A stretch of 64,000 nt of DNA from Portulaca oleracea (Eukaryota; Streptophyta; Magnoliopsida; Caryophyllales; Portulacaceae): positions 31,598,832-31,662,831 of the forward strand of contig CM055891.1 of NCBI GenBank assembly GCA_029582165.1, given 5' to 3'. Position 1 is the first letter of the stretch. Each line of letters starts with the position of its first letter. The notes under the pieces were generated by a model. The model was not told the DNA's origin. It ran no database searches and was given only the letters and a program-made list of their open reading frames with translations. Position numbers and translations under genes: made by a program. Shown here one piece after another: positions 54,466-64,000 of the stretch.

Positions 54466-55023
54466 AATGGTATTTGTCAGTAGCCCAAGATCGAATTAAC
54501 ATCAACTAAACTCAAATATTTTGTGTTGTGGCATTGGTTTTAAGGATAATATGTACAATGAAAGTGTGTCTAAACAAAAAAAACAAACACATCACAAAAA
54601 AAATTGATTTAATTGATGTTAATTCGATTTTGAATTACTAGCAAATACCACCCGAAAAATGAGTTGTTATAAACAAAAATATGAAGCTCGAAATATAAAA
54701 ATAGACAAGTAAAAAAATTCTCATTAGAGAAAAAAGAATAACTCGAACCCTCAATGAAAGGGGCCCAATCCAAAGAGGGAAGCACTAAATCATACTCCAT
54801 AGGCCCAAAAACACCATTTTTTTTTAATATTTTAATGTTTCAGGACGATACCTACCGGGTGATACAAGATTACAAGCCCGCTTCCTATTGGACCGGGCAA
54901 AAATATCTAACTCCAACACAACCGGTTGGCTCTTAAGGGCGAAAAGTCGATATTACCCATCCAATCAAACCCCCGCGCATAACACTACAGGTGGATGGCA
55001 CACAACGCCTCTAAATACGAAAA
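54466..55023. other. Upstream of HSP70, no gene seen
   Basis: No coding region. A plus-strand frame from 54,888 runs through the HSP70 promoter and is a by-product. Confidence 0.45.
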
Positions 55024-55038
55024 AGAAATTTCTCGAAC
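55024..55038 (+). promoter_or_regulatory. Heat-shock element, perfect three-unit
   Basis: AGAAATTTCTCGAAC is an exact nGAAnnTTCnnGAAn array, the binding site for a heat-shock-factor trimer. It lies 130 bp upstream of the TATA box and 271 bp upstream of the HSP70 start codon. Confidence 0.8.
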
Positions 55039-55123
55039 AAGCTAGAAAAAACCCCGTCGACCTAGAAAGCGGGAACGTTTACTCTCCCCCTAATCCAACG
55101 GCTCCTATTCAATTGAACCTTGG

Positions 55124-55138
55124 AGAACATTCCCGAAA
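55124..55138 (+). promoter_or_regulatory. Heat-shock element, perfect three-unit, proximal
   Basis: AGAACATTCCCGAAA is a second exact nGAAnnTTCnnGAAn array, 16 bp upstream of the TATA box, the classic position in strongly heat-inducible promoters. Confidence 0.85.
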
Positions 55139-55153
55139 TCGCTCTTTGCTTTT

Positions 55154-55159
55154 TATAAA
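55154..55159 (+). promoter_or_regulatory. TATA box of HSP70
   Basis: TATAAA within 'ttttataaacccc', 136 bp upstream of the start codon. Confidence 0.75.
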
Positions 55160-55294
55160 CCCCCTCGTTTCTTCACATCATTCAATCACATTGCAAAGCT
55201 TACGAAGCAAGGAAGAGATTCTCAATTTTGCAATCTTCTTTTTCTCTAAGTTTGATTTTAATTTGTTGAGTTTTTCGCCGGAGATTGATCGGAG

Positions 55295-58284
55295 ATGGCC
55301 GGAAAAGGAGAAGGACCAGCAATCGGAATTGATCTTGGAACCACTTACTCTTGTGTTGGAGTGTGGCAGCATGATCGTGTTGAGATCATTGCTAATGATC
55401 AAGGCAACAGAACGACGCCGTCGTATGTTGCGTTCACTGATACTGAGAGGTTGATCGGCGATGCTGCCAAGAATCAGGTTGCTATGAACCCTACCAACAC
55501 TGTTTTTGGTAAGTTATCCTTCTTTTTTTCTGTATCTTTTCTTGTTCTGTTTGGTTGTTGATGTGATTTAGGTTTAGTTTTTTAGTTCCTGGTTCAGAAT
55601 CAGGTTGATTTAGTTCGTGAAATTTGATTTACTATGGATGTGATTTAGGTTTAGTTTGTTAGTTCCTGGTTTAGAATCAGATGCTACTCATGGATGATTT
55701 CTGGTGGCCGAATGTAGAAGCTGTGAATGAATTTGTGCACCTCTGTAGCAATTCATCTGTTTTTTGTGTATGAATTATTTTTAACTTTGATTGGCTTGAT
55801 TTCTGCCGTAAATTTTATATCAGAAAGTAAATGATGTTAATCCATTACAATCTGGCTATAAATCTGTCCCTGAAAATTGAATATGAGCGGAAACTCAAAT
55901 TGCTCTGTCTCGAGTATCAACTTCCAGATGGTAGAAATCTTGTTACTATTGTTCTCATCGATGATCTGCGCTTAAGAATTAGAACATTATCAGTTGCTTC
56001 GATGCAAGTTAAACATCTAATTCCTTCAACTTCAAACTTTAAACAAACCATCCTAATTCATCTCTCTCAAATGCTCCTCTCCAGATGCCAAGCGATTGAT
56101 CGGACGTAGATACAGCGACCCCTCAGTCCAAGCCGACATGAAGCTCTGGCCATTCAAAGTCATCCCGGGGCCAGGCGACAAGCCCATGATCGTCGTCAAC
56201 TACAAAGGCGAAGAAAAACAATTCTCCGCCGAAGAAATCTCCTCCATGGTCCTCACCAAGATGAAGGAAATCGCCGAGGCCTACCTCGGCACGACCGTGA
56301 AGAACGCCGTAGTCACAGTCCCCGCCTACTTCAACGACTCCCAACGTCAAGCCACCAAGGACGCCGGAGTCATCGCCGGCCTCAACGTCATGCGAATCAT
56401 CAACGAACCGACAGCCGCCGCGATCGCCTACGGGCTCGACAAGAAGGCCAGCAGCAGCGGCGAGAAGAACGTCCTGATCTTCGACCTCGGCGGTGGCACG
56501 TTCGACGTCTCGTTGCTAACCATCGAAGAGGGCATCTTCGAGGTCAAGGCCACCGCCGGAGACACCCATCTCGGCGGCGAAGACTTCGACAACCGCCTCG
56601 TCAACCACTTCGTCCAGGAGTTCAAACGGAAACACAAAAAAGACATCAGCGGTAACCCCCGCGCCCTGAGACGTCTCCGGACCGCATGCGAGCGAGCGAA
56701 GCGGACATTGTCATCTACCGCTCAGACCACCATCGAAATCGATTCCTTGTACGAAGGAATCGATTTCTACACGACCATAACTCGAGCTCGCTTCGAGGAG
56801 CTCAACATGGACTTGTTCCGCAAGTGCATGGAGCCGGTGGAGAAGTGTTTACGCGATGCCAAGATGGACAAGAACAGCGTACACGACGTCGTTTTGGTTG
56901 GTGGGTCGACGAGGATTCCGAAGGTGCAGCAGTTGCTCCAGGATTTCTTCAATGGGAAGGAGCTTTGCAAGAGTATTAACCCCGATGAGGCTGTGGCGTA
57001 TGGTGCGGCGGTTCAGGCGGCGATTTTGAGCGGAGAAGGGAATGAGAAGGTGCAGGATTTGCTGCTGTTGGATGTCACGCCGTTGTCGCTTGGGTTGGAG
57101 ACTGCCGGAGGGGTTATGACGGTGCTTATTCCGAGGAATACTACTATTCCGACGAAGAAAGAGCAGGTGTTCTCTACTTACTCTGACAACCAACCTGGGG
57201 TGTTGATTCAGGTAATTACTACTGCCCCCTTTTTTTTAAGTAATAACTTGTAATAATAGTTAATCTTATTTATTAATGTATAATTTTTTTTAAAGAATGA
57301 TTTACCTTGATCAAATTAACAGTAATCAATTTGCAACCATTATTATTAGAAAAAAATTAAAAAAATCAGTTATAGTAGAATTTTTTCATTTCCTAGTAAA
57401 TGAATATTTGATTCCGTTCAAAATTTGATAAAATTGATCTGAGACCTAAAATTCGAATAAAAAAACTGAACTCGGACCTAAATGATGCCCAAATTGATGA
57501 TCTGACCTCCAAAAAAACAAACCAAAACTGATTTGAACTGTGAACTGAATCTATTAAGATCCATGTCCAAATAATCACAAATCGAACCAGAAAAGAACCT
57601 CTCTTTGTAACTTTCTCTTATACGTGACCAGATAAAGGCGTGAGAACTATTTTACTAACAAATAACAACTGGTTGATTCAGGTGTACGAGGGAGAGAGGG
57701 CCAGGACCAAGGACAACAACCTCCTAGGCAAGTTCGAGCTGAGCGGCATCCCTCCCGCCCCACGAGGCGTCCCCCAGATCAACGTCTGCTTCGACATCGA
57801 CGCCAACGGCATCCTCAACGTCTCAGCCGAGGACAAAACCACCGGTCAGAAGAACAAGATCACGATCACAAATGACAAGGGCCGTCTCTCCAAGGAGGAG
57901 ATCGAGCGGATGGTGCAGGAAGCCGAGAAGTACAAGTCGGAGGACGAGGAGCTTAAGAAGAAGGTCGAGGCCAAGAACGCGTTGGAAAACTACGCGTACA
58001 ACATGAGGAACACCATCAAGGACGACAAGATCAGCGCGAAGCTGTCCCCCGACGACAGGAAGAAGATCGAGGACGCGATTGATGAGGCCATACAGTGGCT
58101 CGACGGGAACCAGCTGGCTGAGGTGGAGGAGTTCGAGGACAAGATGAAGGAGCTCGAGGGGATTTGTAACCCGATCATTGCGAAGATGTACCAGGGTGGG
58201 GGCGGTGCTGGGCCGGATATGGCTGATGATGGGCCTGCTGCGGGGGGAAGTGGGGCTGGGCCCAAGATTGAGGAGGTCGATTAA
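55295..58284 (+). CDS. HSP70: Cytosolic heat-shock protein 70
   Basis: Three exons, 55,295-55,508, 56,085-57,211 and 57,682-58,284, join in frame to 647 residues. Family signatures are intact: IDLGTTYS (12-19), [14 protein letters not shown] (203-216) and [14 protein letters not shown] (340-353). The linker [13 protein letters not shown] (about 396-408) separates the ATPase from the substrate-binding domain, and the C-terminus IEEVD binds TPR co-chaperones, marking a cytosolic/nuclear member. It folds and holds client proteins with J-proteins and nucleotide exchange factors. Intron 1 is at the position after TVF (codon 72) shared by plant cytosolic HSP70 genes. Intron 2, between GVLIQ and VYEGER, is not one I expect, and its borders lie in an exact 12-bp duplication. 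Two perfect heat-shock elements and a TATA box mark it as heat-inducible. Codon use is mosaic: AT-ending in exon 1, strongly C-ending in most of exon 2 and early exon 3. Confidence 0.97.
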
Positions 58285-59568
58285 GTTGGGCCGAGATGTG
58301 AGATGTTTCGGGGTTTTTTCTGCGGGGTCTTTGGTTTCTATGTCGTTGTCCACATTTAGGATTTCTGTTTTGTAATGGTGATGGATTTTGCTGGTTTTGT
58401 TGATTTTGTTCTGTTTGCGTATGAATGTTGGTGATATAGTTTTAAGTTTCAAGTTTCAAAGTGTGTGATTCTCCAAAGTTGCAATTGCTTATTTTTCATC
58501 TTTTGGAGTACAGAATGGTATTGGTAGCCAAGGCAAATGGGCTGGACTTGGTGTAAGAGCCATATGCTACTATGCTAAACCCATAAGCAAACTCATTGTG
58601 ATTGGACTAGGCCCAACATCTTTCATGAAATGGACGTAAGTAACAACTAAAAAGGCTTGGTGTGGAGCTTGTCATGTACATGGGGGAGAACCAGCAGTGG
58701 CAAATATTCGGGGTTAAGAAAAGAAGTAGATAACAACAGTAGAAAATAGTAGAACTTATGGTAAATAAGTAAGGATAAAGTGAATCATATTAGTTATATC
58801 ACTTAAAGAATATTTGAACTTACATTATAAAAAATTAAAAATAAATAAAATTTTACTTGCAATTTCAAAGAAAAGGGTCGTCTCTTGTCCTTAGTCAATT
58901 CCTTTGAGCTATTTTACCAAACTCATCCATGTTCCACCATTCTGCATCTTTGTTCGGGTTAAAATTAACCTAAGGTACCTATGAATAAATACTAACTTTA
59001 CCATAACTTATCATTATTGTACCGTAATATATCATATTTCCCACTTTTACCATACCTAAGAGGAATGTTCATTCAAAAAATTGATCATATCATAATTTAT
59101 ATTGTTAAATTGAATAAAAGATGACAACACCAGCTCAGATATGAATTTTAATGTGTCATTGTTGATCAGCTTTTCTTCCTTGCTAATTGCTTTAATACTA
59201 GTGGTTACTAGTTGATTAATTCTTTACACGACATTTCTGTTTGCTTCTGAAATCAATTTTTGGTTTGGTTTTAAGAGTGAATGAATGGTGACAAAGACAC
59301 ACGCTTTGCTACCCCATGTGAGCTGCCACTTTTTGGACTCAATTACTCTGCCCACTTCCCACTCCTCCAGTCCTCCTCCATCCCACCCTCCTTAATCAAC
59401 CTTGTTTTTTTACTTTTTTTTCTTCTTTTAAATCCTATTATTCAAAGTTTAAATCAGGTTAAAGAGTTCGGAGTATAATTTGCAAAAACTGCACAAACGA
59501 CCACTCAACAAATACAACAAATACATCAAATATGATCAAAGTGCAAGTATGGCAAATAAAACAACTAC
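58285..59568. other. 3' flank of HSP70 and intergenic DNA
   Basis: The first ~200 bases should be the HSP70 3' untranslated region. No other gene is seen; a 65-codon frame at 59,281-59,478 has no recognisable features. Confidence 0.45.
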
Positions 59569-59936
59569 TATCTCTGTCCCAAAATATTTGTCAATTTGTC
59601 TAAAGTCATGTTCTTTCTCCTCACCTATCACATCAATCATTTTCACCACAAATTTTACCACAACCTACCATACTGTACCACAACATACCACATTTTCCCC
59701 AATTTACCATAACCATACCATTTATGCAATTTACCTATTGCAGAAAAACAAATTGGTCTAAGCTTTAATCGTTGATTACTCACAAATTATAATGAGACAT
59801 AATATAAAATTAACATCCTTGTGATTTTAAAAGAGATATATTTCAAATGACATAAATTTCATATTACAACTAATTATAATTTATAAATAATTAATACTTA
59901 AAATTTAGACAACTAAACAAATTTGGGGGAGGTAGT
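59569..59936. mobile_element. Stowaway MITE carrying a nested GGCCCTGTTC-family element
   Basis: Outer ends 'tctctgtcccaaaatatttg' and 'aaatttgggggaggtag'. At about 59,604-59,758 an AC-rich insertion ('tcatgttctttctcctcacc ... cagaaaaacaaattggtc') splits it. This is the same nesting order as at 5,079-5,575. Confidence 0.6.
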
Positions 59937-60076
59937 ATTCAAATATAGTTTTTCTTCTTTTTTCCCTTTTTCCGGGGTTAGTAGTCCTTCAAAATCTTCA
60001 GTCCAGTCTCTTACAGATAGAGTCCAAACCTTGTTTTTAGCCCTTCATAACCCCTCATTTCTGCTTAAACACACCA

Positions 60077-60078
<2 letters not shown>

Positions 60079-60130
<52 letters not shown>

Positions 60131-60167
60131 ATGGCCAGCTTGAAGTTGAAAACCTCTCTCTCTCTGT

Positions 60168-60214
<47 letters not shown>

Positions 60215-60251
60215 ATGGCCAGCTTGAAGTTGAAACCCTCTCTTTCTCTGT

Positions 60252-60297
<46 letters not shown>
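60079..60297. repeat. CT microsatellite with an 84-bp duplicated unit
   Basis: Three long (CT)n runs are separated by two copies of 'aatggccagcttgaagttga' (60,130 and 60,214), followed by 'tctctgtagtctctctct'. The array lies about 500 bp upstream of the membrane-protein gene and may be part of its promoter or leader. The open frames through it are repeat products. Confidence 0.85.
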
Positions 60298-60299
<2 letters not shown>

Positions 60300-60790
60300 C
60301 CTCCTTCTCCCTAAATTGAATTTTCTTCACAGTTCCTTTGTGGGCCTCAAAAGGGTGCCTGTCTGTCTTTTATGCCAAATTGAAGGCAGCTAAGCTAGGT
60401 GAAGGTAACATTTTCTCCAGATTTCCCCACCCAGAATGTGAAAATCTCACTTCTCTTCCTTTTCAATCCAAAATCTAAGCTTCTTTCCTAACCCAAAACA
60501 CACCCTTTTACATTTGTAACCCAGAATCTTTCAAAGGAGAGAGATAAAGTTATCCCTTTTTCACTGGGGAATTTCGTCGAACAGGTTCTGGGTAACATGA
60601 ACTAGCCTTTTGCTCAACCTCCCCTTTGCAAAAAGTTTGATTCTTTTCCATCTGGGCTCATCTTAAATCTATGGAAGAATGTGAATTCGAAGCTTCTCTC
60701 CAATTTTAACCTGTCTGTCTTATCTATCTACCAGAATTGAGAATTCTACCCTGAAATTTTTCTGGGTTTCAGAGAGAAAGTCAGTTAAAG

Positions 60791-61627
60791 ATGACCCTTT
60801 TGAGTGGGTTAGGGATAGTACTAAGCTTGGTGTTTGGTTGTCTTCTGTTAGCTCTAATGGCAGAGCTTTACTACCTCCTATGGTGGAAAAAACAGAGAAT
60901 TATGAACAAAAGAAACAGAATAGGAGCAGAATACAGCACTCACAACAACAAAGAGTTGTTCTATCTCTCTTGTTGGGACAAACCCTCTTCAGTCATCACT
61001 CACCCAGAACCCAATCATCTTCATCATCATGATCATCATCATCATGATGAAGACCCAGATGATGTTGAACTGGGTAAAGATCTGGTGTTCAAAGCCCTAG
61101 GAGAAGACGGTGTGGAAGCAGAGATCATGCGGCTCCACAACCTCGTTGGCCCACCGAGGTTCCTCTTCACCATCAATGAAGAAACCAAGGAAGATTTGGA
61201 ATCTGACGATGGGAAATCAATCTCAAACTCTAGGGTTGTCGATCACCATCACAATCGAAAAGGGTCGAGAACACGGAGCTTGGGTGATCTCGTCGCACTG
61301 GATCATCAATCATCTTCACCATTCTTCAGCCCCATGGCTTCACCTCCATTGAAATTGAGCTCAAACAACAACAACTATGAAAACCCTTTGTTTGAATCAT
61401 CAGTTGTAGAAGCTGAGATCAACAGGTTGAGATCTTCTCCACCTCCAACATTCAAGTTTCTGAGAGACGCAGAGGATAAAATGTACAGAAAACTGCTTGA
61501 AGAAGCACAGAAAGCTAGGGTTTTGAAGGAGTTGGTTATCAATGGTGGGAATATGAAGAACAACAACAACCAGGTAATCCCATTGGATTCTTCCCCTCCT
61601 TCCAGTGATGAAAATAAACCCACTTAG
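60791..61627 (+). CDS. Plant single-pass membrane protein of unknown function
   Basis: An intronless frame of 278 residues. Residues 5-31 form one membrane segment (LSGLGIVLSLVFGCLLLALM...) followed by WWKKQR, so the N-terminus probably faces out and the long C-terminal part lies in the cytosol. A His/Asp-rich stretch occupies 75-91. Two related blocks, VEAEIMRLHNLVGPPRFLF (108-126) and VEAEINRLRSSPPPTFKFL (206-224), look like an internal repeat. The tail has a charged helix (RDAEDKMYRKLLEEAQKARV, 225-244). I have seen similar plant proteins (short membrane anchor, GPPRFLFTI and SPLASPPL-type motifs) described only as uncharacterised. The start is the first ATG after a stop-rich leader, and the hydrophobic segment begins at once, which supports it. 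Confidence 0.8.
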   Translation: MTLLSGLGIVLSLVFGCLLLALMAELYYLLWWKKQRIMNKRNRIGAEYSTHNNKELFYLSCWDKPSSVITHPEPNHLHHHDHHHHDEDPDDVELGKDLVFKALGEDGVEAEIMRLHNLVGPPRFLFTINEETKEDLESDDGKSISNSRVVDHHHNRKGSRTRSLGDLVALDHQSSSPFFSPMASPPLKLSSNNNNYENPLFESSVVEAEINRLRSSPPPTFKFLRDAEDKMYRKLLEEAQKARVLKELVINGGNMKNNNNQVIPLDSSPPSSDENKPT

Positions 61628-62060
61628 TTTTGATTCGGGTTCGGTATGTCCCGTGTTCCGGGTTTGTTATATTTTAGGTTTGGAAAACTTGGTCGGTTTC
61701 TGATGGGGACTAATCATTAGAGTTCATCTTTGGCAAGAATTAGCTAGATTAGTAGTGTGAATTAATCTTTTTTTTTTTTTGTTTTTTGATTTCGGGTTCC
61801 TGTTTTTTTTCATGGGGTTTCTGTGTTCTAAATTTGTTAAGAATTAGGGATTCCTGTATGATACCTCCTTGTTATCAATTTGGAAGAGATTTGGGACTTT
61901 GTTCAAACAGAAATTCATTTTTTTTCAGTCACTCTTTTGTATGCATTTCATTCATTAACTTGCAATGTTTATTTTATTTTTCATAAAAAGTCAAATAACA
62001 AATTATGTAAAAGTATGTAACACCTATGTCCCGTGAAAACCTTTACAACTTTATAACACG
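61628..62060. other. 3' flank of the membrane-protein gene, no other gene seen
   Basis: T-rich; expected to hold the 3' untranslated region. Nothing else recognised. Confidence 0.45.
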
Positions 62061-62407
62061 CATGGGCGGATCTCTTCTAGGCTTGAGGCGGCCATGGCCA
62101 CCCTAAATCCAAAAAAATAAATAAATAAATAAATTTTAGTATAATTTGGGATAACTATTATAGATTGTATATTTATCTAATGAATGTAATAGTAAATTGG
62201 TTACTCTAATGGTGTGTTTGTTAGTTTCTTGAGAAAGATTTTTCATAAGGCCTCTTTAAAAAATGTTTACTAGGCATTAGGGTAGAATAATGGGTCGTAC
62301 ACTAAAATTTTTTTCATTTATATGTTATAACAAAAATGGGAAAATTTATGCATTTGGGACATCTCAACCAAACGCTCCCTAAATTTGAAGGACTTGATCC
62401 ACCACTG
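62061..62407. mobile_element. hAT-like MITE with an inner insertion
   Basis: The left end 'catgggcggatctcttctag' and the right end 'cttgatccaccactg' are the family termini. The segment 62,213-62,384 ('ggtgtgtttgttagtttc ... accaaacgctccct') is a GGTGCGTTTGG-type element inside it. Confidence 0.6.
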
Positions 62408-62408
62408 A

Positions 62409-62631
62409 CCCTGTTCTTTTCTGCGGTTTGCAAACTGCAGTGTCACAACCTACCGCAGTTTGCCACAACCCGCCACATTTTACCGTAAATCATTACTTTT
62501 CTCTCTCCTCACTTTTCTCCTCTACTTTTTACATCATCTCTCTTCACATACCCCACATACCAATAACCCGCCACAATTCCACCACACCTTACCACATCAT
62601 TCCGCAAAATACCGCATAAAAGAACAGGGCC
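62409..62631. mobile_element. GGCCCTGTTC-family MITE with TGA duplication
   Basis: CCCTGTTCTTTTCTGCGG pairs with CCGCATAAAAGAACAGGGCC; TGA flanks at 62,406-62,408 and 62,632-62,634. It abuts the hAT-like element to its left and probably inserted at its very end. Confidence 0.8.
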
Positions 62632-62634
62632 TGA

Positions 62635-64000
62635 ATTGACATGACCTATTTGCTGCAACATAATTCTATATATATTTATCCAATGAATGTAATAATATAT
62701 TGGTCATTCTTAAATTGACGGTAACATAGCTTTTCCATTAGAGTGGACTCCACGTAGGATTTTCGAAATTAATCATTTCGAGTTTTTGTTCATGTGGCAA
62801 TGGATATCTATCTATCTTAAGACACAATAATGGTGAAGGTGGATGTGAAGAACCTTCCTCCTCAATGAGATTATATATATGTAACATACAATATTAAATC
62901 TGATTTGCATTTGTTTTGGTATGTTTGTCATATAAGATACATCCAAGTTGGAGGTTGTAATATATTAATGTCATTGAAACAGAGCATGTGTACAGCTACA
63001 TCAAATGAACAATGATTGAGTAAAAGAAACCATCATCTTTGTTTATTCCATCTGATTAGGAATCTTCAAGAACAAATTAAGTGCAAGATTAGTCTTGATT
63101 ACTATCAAATTAGTGCTGGAAACTCACTAATTATGACCCTTTTTTTCTGTTCTTTTGGGGGTTGGGAAAGCTAAGAAAATCAAAACCCTAATTTTAGGGT
63201 TAAAAGTGTGTTTTGGACAGAAAAGCTGATACAAAGCTGCTGGTTCTGTGGTTATTATCTGTGGTGCCTAAGTTTCAGCTAATTTTGTGGATGTATGTAT
63301 CTTTGTTCCTTGTAAAAGATTCGATCTTTATCTATTGTTGTATACCGTTAGGTCAACTGAAAAGCTGTCCTGCTGCCATACATTCTTCTTGGTGGATAAG
63401 AAGATTATGGTGGGCTCTCTCAGCCACACACCCTCTAATCAATTTCACTTCATCCATGTATTTTTCTAGCACCACCAAAAATTGGGTGTATGTAGATTCG
63501 GGTTTGTCAAATTCAACCAAATGTCAAATTTGGATGAAAATTTGATGTTCAACCCAGTTTTTCGAAAAGGACAATCCAGGCTAAACTTAATTCGGGTAAA
63601 ATTAGGTTCATACAGTTAAAAAACGAGAATTATTGTGTCCAAATATCTAGCCAACCGATCAATGTCAAAATCGGGTTTGCACCAAACCGAGTTTTTTCCA
63701 GGTTTGGGGTTTCGTTTCAAACAAAATTTTGTCACCCCTACATCCACCGTCCCAATATACTCATGTACACCATATAATTTGCTTGGACAATACCCTTTTT
63801 ACTTTGGTTTTATTGACTGTAATATACTCTCATTTGACGGTATTGAATTCAAATATACCAACATTTATCTTTGGCTAGTGGCATACATGAGGCATGACCT
63901 ATGAACCTATTTTTCATTTTTATATCAAAATTGAGTTATATAAAGGTAGACTCAAATTGATGATAACGTGTGGAAACATTTGTTCACTCTTGTTAAGTTA
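62635..64000. other. Intergenic DNA, no gene seen
   Basis: Just after 62,660 the text 'tatatttatccaatgaatgtaat' resembles the interior of the hAT-like copy at 62,061, so a piece of that element may continue here. Open frames at 63,213-63,904 have no recognisable domain. Confidence 0.4.

Noticed and set aside
57823..58452. 209-codon minus-strand open frame across HSP70 exon 3
   Set aside because: It is a shadow of C-ending codons in the HSP70 coding strand, with Leu/Val-rich composition and no known family.
59923..60393. 156-codon Ser-Leu-Ser-Leu frame
   Set aside because: Translation of CT microsatellites; no other content.
1..64000. CRISPR arrays, operons or bacterial-type regulatory sites
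   Set aside because: The DNA is a plant nuclear genome with spliced genes; no regularly spaced direct repeats of CRISPR type and no polycistronic layout were seen.
1..64000. tRNA, rRNA and known conserved plant microRNA genes
   Set aside because: I looked for tRNA B-box/cloverleaf sequences and for remembered mature sequences of common plant microRNAs; only the SINE promoter at 47,499-47,668 had a tRNA-like signal. A tRNA or covariance-model scan would settle this.

Overview
This window looks like nuclear DNA of a flowering plant, most likely a eudicot. It is AT-rich, its genes carry GT-AG introns, it contains plant-only genes (plastid insertase ALB3, a CLE peptide, a DUF761 protein, a thaumatin-like protein), and it is dense in small DNA transposons (Stowaway, Tourist/Harbinger-like, hAT-like and Mutator-like MITEs). 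I could not assign a family or species.

Layout. 1-12.2 kb has no gene I can defend; it holds MITEs, a fold-back element inserted in TA repeats, and local tandem duplications, with one doubtful first-exon candidate on the minus strand at 12,218-12,267. At 13,985-16,542 (+) lies a three-exon glyoxalase-fold gene of the desiccation-induced DSI-1VOC type, with nested transposons in both introns. Two complete six-exon ubiquitin-conjugating enzyme genes of the UBC7/13/14 (UBE2G) type lie head to tail on the minus strand at 17,032-19,061 and 21,079-23,595. At 27,056-29,005 sits a 1.95-kb Mutator-like element with long inverted ends, a 10-bp target duplication and an internal GRF zinc-finger reading frame. 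A GC-rich intronless thaumatin-like gene is at 30,620-31,384 (-). About 9 kb of MITE-rich DNA follows. A three-exon CLE46-like peptide-hormone gene, whose exons are too short to appear as an obvious reading frame, is at 40,635-41,134 (+). ALB3 occupies 42,194-49,914 (-) in eleven exons; its introns carry a SINE nested in a Stowaway element and a ~200-bp tandem repeat. A DUF761 gene is at 52,800-53,312 (+), a cytosolic HSP70 with two perfect heat-shock elements at 55,295-58,284 (+), and a single-pass membrane protein of unknown role at 60,791-61,627 (+). The rest is MITE-rich intergenic DNA.

These are independently regulated housekeeping, stress and developmental genes; there is no cluster acting in one pathway. 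HSP70 and the UBC7-type E2s both belong to protein quality control, but I see nothing linking them beyond proximity. The observations most worth checking are the CLE46-like gene, the HSP70 second intron bounded by an exact 12-bp duplication, the Mutator-like element with a GRF zinc finger, and the target-site duplications and nesting order of the MITE families. All exon boundaries were assigned by eye from splice consensus, reading phase and remembered family sequences; no alignment was run.
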